DNA of 64,000 nt from Amorphochlora amoebiformis. Taxonomy: Eukaryota; Cercozoa; Chlorarachniophyceae. The first letter of the stretch is position 1; each line of letters starts with the position of its first letter. The stretch covers positions 124,001 to 188,000 of the forward strand of contig BAAHQB010000029.1 in assembly GCA_054601695.1 (NCBI GenBank). The letters run 5' to 3'. The notes under the pieces are model-generated. The model searched no databases. It saw only the letters and a list, made by a program, of their open reading frames with translations, and had not been told where the DNA came from. The position numbers and the translations under genes are program-made. Below are positions 57,894 to 64,000 of the stretch, one piece after another.

Positions 57894-58288
57894 AAAACAA
57901 TACATCCGACATACTTCTACTCATAAACGCTCACACATACGAATATCCGCGTATTCCTTCCTCTTATCCATACTCCCTGACCTTAAGAGCGCTGTCCGCC
58001 TTCGCATCCGCGGCAAGATCCTTAGCAGTGTTCAGCCTATTTTCCAGGTCCTTGATGTTCTCATTAAGCGTGCGAATGGTGTCAGCTTGGTCTCTTACTT
58101 TGCCTTCCAACTCTGAGATCTCGTCGCGAAGGCCGGAGGACTGATGTGTGAGAATGTGGGTGTTGAATGTGTTTGTATTTGTTCGTGTGTGTAATGGTTG
58201 TGTGATGGTGTTTTTGCGTGTTTAGATGGAATGGTATATGTTGAAATGTGTTCGTATATATTTATCTACAAATTGATATAATACAGAC

Positions 58289-58337
<49 letters not shown>

Positions 58338-58776
58338 ATATTATATATATATATATATATTTATATAAAAATATATATATATATTATATACTTATCTATG
58401 TATGTAATAATATTACACATATGAATTGTATATTACATAGTATATATTACATATTATCTTTACATATTATGTATCTATTACGAATTATACATAAATATAA
58501 GTGACAACACACACTTACATGAATATACATGTATATTTACATATAAATTTAGCATAAATCAAGTATCCAAAATCCCCTGGCGGCATATATACATACGTAT
58601 TCATGTTATGCAACCTTCTCGAGCTTGCGCTGAAGATCTGAGATCCGATTTCGGGCCATCTCCATACCACTGCTTAGACTACCAATCTCGTCCTTTTTCA
58701 GAAATAATATATACATATATATACACATATAGATATGTATAAAACATATATATTTTATTATTTTTGTCACTATTAA

Positions 58777-58848
<72 letters not shown>

Positions 58849-59169
58849 TATTTTCATATGTATAATTCACACAGTGTATATCCCATGACCTCCTGAAGCT
58901 TTTTTGTCATTCTAATATATATATATATATATATATATGCATATATATGTATATATATATATATATATCTATAGAGTTCACACAATGTACATATATGTAC
59001 GCATATATATAGCTCAAAGAATGTGGACCATGGCAGCCTGAAGCTGGTTTTCTGTCTTTCCACCACCCTTCTTGGCTCTCTGCCTTTCAATTGCTAGAGA
59101 ATTCTTCGATGACTCTAATTCGTCTAGTGTCATCTTTAGTTTCTCCTGATGAATATATATACACACATA

Positions 59170-59230
<61 letters not shown>

Positions 59231-59294
59231 CATGCGCTCCAAGTGTCTCTCTCTCTATACATTTGTATACATATATTTATACACATATAGATGG

Positions 59295-59331
<37 letters not shown>

Positions 59332-59344
59332 CATATATATGTAC

Positions 59345-59383
<39 letters not shown>

Positions 59384-59738
59384 AATCAACCTCCAATTCC
59401 TTGGTTTTATTAAGTGTTTGGATACGTGCAAGAGGCAACTTTTTGGCCTTTTCCGCCAATTTCTTCTTCAGGATCTCAATTTCAGACCTATATGTACATA
59501 GGATCTAGTATATATACACAATACAACACAACACAACATAAATAAAAACAATATATATATATATATATATTATATACATATATATATATATTTTTTTATA
59601 TATTTTGTACATATGTATGTTTGTATGTGGTGTTAGTATATAAATTTTATGAAAGCAAATAAATACCTTGCAGTCTTGAGCTTGGACTTGCTACTCCTAT
59701 GTATTATATATATATATATATATATTACATGTGTGCAC

Positions 59739-59798
<60 letters not shown>

Positions 59799-59866
59799 AC
59801 ATAGATATACATTGCATGGATATCATCACAGACAATTAGTATACGTATGAAAACTCTACTATAATG

Positions 59867-59918
<52 letters not shown>

Positions 59919-59940
59919 ATTTACACATTACAAAAATATA

Positions 59941-59990
<50 letters not shown>

Positions 59991-60068
59991 GTATGTATAT
60001 ATATATCAATATGTGCATGTGAAGTTACATGTAAAATTAGGCATTTAATGCACATATACATGTATACA

Positions 60069-60112
<44 letters not shown>

Positions 60113-60166
60113 CTAATACCCGTCATCATCTGAAGAACTCGATAACGCGACCTCAGCGAAGCTCAT
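47305..60166 (-). CDS. Long coiled-coil protein, 22 exons, 540 aa
   Basis: Exons: 60120-60166, 59667-59696, 59391-59487, 59029-59145, 58615-58692, 57982-58140, 57144-57206, 56865-56885, 55701-55755, 54599-54624, 54076-54129, 53465-53524, 53154-53216, 52737-52791, 52429-52533, 51054-51100, 50847-50932, 50026-50080, 48833-48950, 48341-48432, 47692-47769, 47305-47421, joining to 1623 nt. It starts [15 protein letters not shown] and continues as an almost unbroken heptad-rich, Glu/Lys/Leu/Arg-rich helix (for example [20 protein letters not shown]) to [20 protein letters not shown]. No globular domain, signal peptide or membrane segment is visible. Myosin-tail, centriolar/basal-body, Golgi-tether and SMC-hinge-free coiled coils all fit. 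The family is not recognised. Three acceptors are AAG rather than CAG/TAG. The boundary at 52429 was picked by phase and could differ by a few codons. Confidence 0.85.
50131..50845. repeat. (GA)n-rich purine tract
   Basis: About 700 bases of gagaga/gaaaga on the plus strand filling the intron between exons 50847-50932 and 50026-50080 of gene 7. It is pyrimidine-rich in the transcript, directly after the donor. Confidence 0.93.
52636..52676 (-). repeat. Decayed copy of the start of exon 52429-52533
   Basis: In transcript sense an acceptor (tttacttcag) is followed by a reading [13 protein letters not shown] that mirrors the start of the downstream exon, [12 protein letters not shown], with matching phase at the acceptor. 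No donor restores the phase, so it is treated as a duplicate, not an exon. Confidence 0.6.
53190..53330 (-). repeat. Duplicated acceptor region of exon 53154-53216
   Basis: The plus-strand stretch from gcaaaaagcttttttttgtt (53197) through gtatacagtgaatatac repeats at 53265-53325 (gcaaagaacttttttttgtt, then gcatacagtgaatatac), upstream of the exon in transcript sense. Confidence 0.8.
54117..54231 (-). repeat. Duplicated acceptor region of exon 54076-54129
   Basis: The plus-strand stretch cttgttcagagcctttggtt (54119) with the following ctt-rich flank recurs at 54191-54231 (cttgtttagagcctttgggt), placing a second partial exon start plus acceptor upstream in the intron. Confidence 0.75.
54616..54892 (-). 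repeat. Duplicated acceptor region of exon 54599-54624
   Basis: The plus-strand stretch gcttttcctaacgatgg with the flank caacaaacatatgtttt (54618-54665) recurs at 54834-54892 with few changes. It is upstream of the exon in transcript sense and separated by TA tracts. Confidence 0.8.
55281..55540. repeat. Two tandem copies of a 92-bp unit in intron of gene 7
   Basis: Unit 55281-55372 (catgtagatatatttacgaa ... aaacatagataaatgtacaa) recurs at 55449-55540 with about ten differences. A third truncated copy starts near 55663. They are separated by TA repeat. Confidence 0.8.
56130..56325. repeat. C/T-rich tract
   Basis: About 195 bases of cccctcc/ctccct on the plus strand (purine-rich in the transcript) in the intron between exons 56865-56885 and 55701-55755 of gene 7. 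Confidence 0.85.
58864..58911 (-). repeat. Decayed copy of exon end/donor 59029 in downstream intron
   Basis: The plus-strand sequence catgacctcctgaagct with flank ttcacacagtgtatat mirrors catggcagcctgaagct (59029-59045) with flank ttcacacaatgtacat. It could look like a 9- or 22-nt exon, but only its omission keeps a simple phase-0 join between exons 59029-59145 and 58615-58692. Confidence 0.6.
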
Positions 60167-60210
60167 TGGTATTTCCGAACACGTAAATCCTAGTGGATAC
60201 GTGGTTTGTA

Positions 60211-60266
<56 letters not shown>

Positions 60267-60282
60267 AATATATATTGTTATG

Positions 60283-60329
<47 letters not shown>

Positions 60330-60346
60330 TTTTTTTATATTATATA

Positions 60347-60393
<47 letters not shown>

Positions 60394-60497
60394 CATATAT
60401 ATATGTATAATATTACATGTATAAAAATAATGTTTATGGATACATGTGCAAAACTGTTTCCAAACCTGAAAAGTCTGATAGTACTGGGTTTTGATAT

Positions 60498-60550
<53 letters not shown>

Positions 60551-60555
60551 ATGTA
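60167..60555. other. Upstream region of gene 7
   Basis: About 390 bases of mostly TA repeat with one unique stretch (60424-60495). No gene or clear promoter motif is visible. It leads into the CT tract. Confidence 0.5.
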
Positions 60556-60624
60556 TCCTCTCTCTAACTCTCTCCTCTCTCCTCTCTCTCTCTCCTCTCT
60601 CTCTCTCTCCTCTCTCTCTCTCTC

Positions 60625-60658
<34 letters not shown>

Positions 60659-60962
60659 CCTCTCTCTCTCTCTCTCTCCCTCCTCTCTTTCTCTCTCTCT
60701 CTTTTCTCTCCTCTCTCTCCCCTCTCCCTCTCCTCTATCTCTTTCTCTCTCTCTCTCTCTCCTCTCTCTCTCCTCTATCTCTCTCTCTCTCCTCTATCTC
60801 TCTCTCTCTCCCTCTCTCTCCCTCCTCTCTCTATTTCTCTCTCTCTCTCTTCTTCTCTCTCTCTTTTCACTCTCTCTCTTCTTTCTCTCTCTCCTCTCTC
60901 TTCTTTTTCTCTCTCCTCTCTCTCTCCCCTCTATCTCTCTCTCCTCTCTCTCTGTCTCTCTG

Positions 60963-61000
<38 letters not shown>

Positions 61001-61030
61001 CCCTCTCTCTCTCTCTCTCTCTCTCCTCTA

Positions 61031-61061
<31 letters not shown>

Positions 61062-61092
61062 CTCTCTCTCTCTCTCTTTCTCTCTCTCTGTG

Positions 61093-61123
<31 letters not shown>

Positions 61124-61156
61124 TTCTCTCTCTCTATCTTTCTCTCTCTCTGTGCT

Positions 61157-61189
<33 letters not shown>

Positions 61190-61260
61190 TTCTCTCTCTC
61201 TGTCCTCTCTCTCTCTCTGCTCTAGCTCTCTTTCGATCTCTCTCTTTCTCTCTCTCTCTT

Positions 61261-61328
<68 letters not shown>

Positions 61329-61402
61329 GCTCTCTCTCTCTCTCCTCTAGCTCTCTTTCGATCTCTCTCTAATGATCTTTCTCTCTCTCACTCTCTCTAT
61401 AA
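60556..61402. repeat. Long (CT)n tract
   Basis: About 850 bases of almost pure ctctct with occasional g/a/tt interruptions, including two copies of ctctagctctctttcgatct near 61221 and 61346. It is the longest pyrimidine tract in the window, between the 5' end of gene 7 and the 3' side of gene 8. The leucine/serine open frames are repeat translations. Confidence 0.97.
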
Positions 61403-62938
<1,536 letters not shown>

Positions 62939-62994
62939 CTGTTTTGACGAAGTTGAGCTGTCTTCCGACTGTGCAGGTTGGTCCAGCTGCATTA

Positions 62995-63042
<48 letters not shown>

Positions 63043-63048
63043 AATACA

Positions 63049-63092
<44 letters not shown>

Positions 63093-63200
63093 TATGCATA
63101 TGCTATCATACATATGTAAGTGTTTAGTATACTTATATACACACACATGTATATATACATATATATATGTATATTTATATATCTATATATATATATATAT

Positions 63201-63277
<77 letters not shown>

Positions 63278-63280
63278 GCA

Positions 63281-63320
<40 letters not shown>

Positions 63321-63543
63321 TACAATATATATACTACATTCATTACTGTTACCTTTCCGGATGGGCCGCATACCCCATATTGAGAAGTTCCTTCGATGGA
63401 TTGCCTAAATATAGGATACAAAGGTCTATAAAAATATATGTCTATATATATATATGTATGTGTATATATATATAATATTATATCTATAAATATATATGTA
63501 TCTATACATATATATGTATATTATACATACGTACTATATATAA

Positions 63544-63600
<57 letters not shown>

Positions 63601-63654
63601 CACACATATACATTATTCTCATAAACACGTAAATATATATACATATATATTTAC

Positions 63655-63688
<34 letters not shown>

Positions 63689-63765
63689 ATATATGTAACT
63701 GCTACATACAGATATGAAGAACATTCACATACCAGCTTCGTTGAGAAGGCAGTACGACGCGAATT
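62939..63765 (-). CDS. Partial gene, three likely exons, possibly SAC3/GANP-like
   Basis: Candidate exons 63733-63765, 63353-63404 and 62939-62986 have good acceptors and donors. One phase-consistent joining reads [29 protein letters not shown], then [17 protein letters not shown], and could run on into the basic stretch near 61890. The first part resembles the EF-x-AY-x-LL / GNP pattern of SAC3/GANP/THP3 proteins. An alternative frame reads [33 protein letters not shown] and a short NKAEKA end at a stop, which would not use exon 63733-63765. Both cannot be right. The upstream part lies off the window. Confidence 0.35.
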
Positions 63766-64000
63766 CTAGGTATTAATACCATAAACGAGTTTAAAAACAA
63801 GAAGGAAGGAATTATCAGATAGGATTGAAATGCTGAAGATAGCGTTATGGTTTCCATTGTCTTGCACGGGCGTTCGTGGTTACATGTAGAATATATATAT
63901 GTGAATATGTAGATGGAATTATACATATATATATATATAACATATATATATATATATATATATAATATAAAATATATATATATATATAATATATATATAT

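Noticed and set aside
58890-58911. Possible 9- or 22-nt exon (LQE or MTKKLQE)
   Set aside because: It looks like a decayed copy of the upstream exon end, and omission gives the simple phase-0 join.

Overview
The window is nuclear DNA of an intron-rich eukaryote. About eight protein-coding genes are cut into short exons (mostly 20-160 nt) with canonical GT-AG introns, and most introns are filled with (TA)n, (CA)n/(TG)n and (CT)n/(GA)n microsatellites. The genes were found by reading short exons between splice sites, checking that phases join, and matching the joined peptides to families from memory. No database search was run. The gene content (secretory prolyl 4-hydroxylase, 6-phosphogluconolactonase ending in SKL, Qbc-SNARE, BAR-PH protein) together with strongly fragmented genes suggests a unicellular eukaryote, perhaps an alga, but the lineage cannot be fixed from this window. 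No bacterial features, rRNA, tRNA, CRISPR or intact transposon were seen.

Layout: (1) minus 196-8736, OGFOD1/Tpa1/Ofd1-type prolyl hydroxylase, 3' end possibly off the window; (2) plus 9063-22763, secreted prolyl 4-hydroxylase with N-terminal beta modules, 26 exons; (3) minus 23977-34393, BAR/F-BAR-like plus PH protein; (4) plus 34429-42267, 6-phosphogluconolactonase; (5) minus 43195-43926, small unrecognised protein; (6) plus 44093-46782, SNAP-25-type Qbc-SNARE; (7) minus 47305-60166, 540-residue coiled-coil protein, 22 exons; (8) minus, partial gene around 62939-63765 and beyond. Genes 1 to 7 strictly alternate in strand. This gives three divergent start regions (326, 35 and 166 bp between start codons) and three convergent spacers.

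Genome texture: introns near the divergent starts are short (39-230 nt) and free of microsatellites. Introns further away are inflated to as much as about 1.5 kb. Several inflated introns carry degraded tandem copies of the neighbouring exon edge plus splice site, which suggests that splice-junction duplication is one route of intron growth here. Convergent spacers are poor in TA repeats and rich in CTAG. The one at 42268-43194 carries a perfect 49-bp inverted repeat and several smaller palindromes. Two introns of gene 3 carry degenerate TTAGGG/CCCTAA arrays in opposite orientation.

Functional theme: genes 1 and 2 are both 2-oxoglutarate/Fe(II) prolyl hydroxylases transcribed head to head. 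Genes 3 and 6 belong to membrane shaping and fusion. Gene 4 belongs to the oxidative pentose phosphate pathway and ends in a peroxisomal-type signal.
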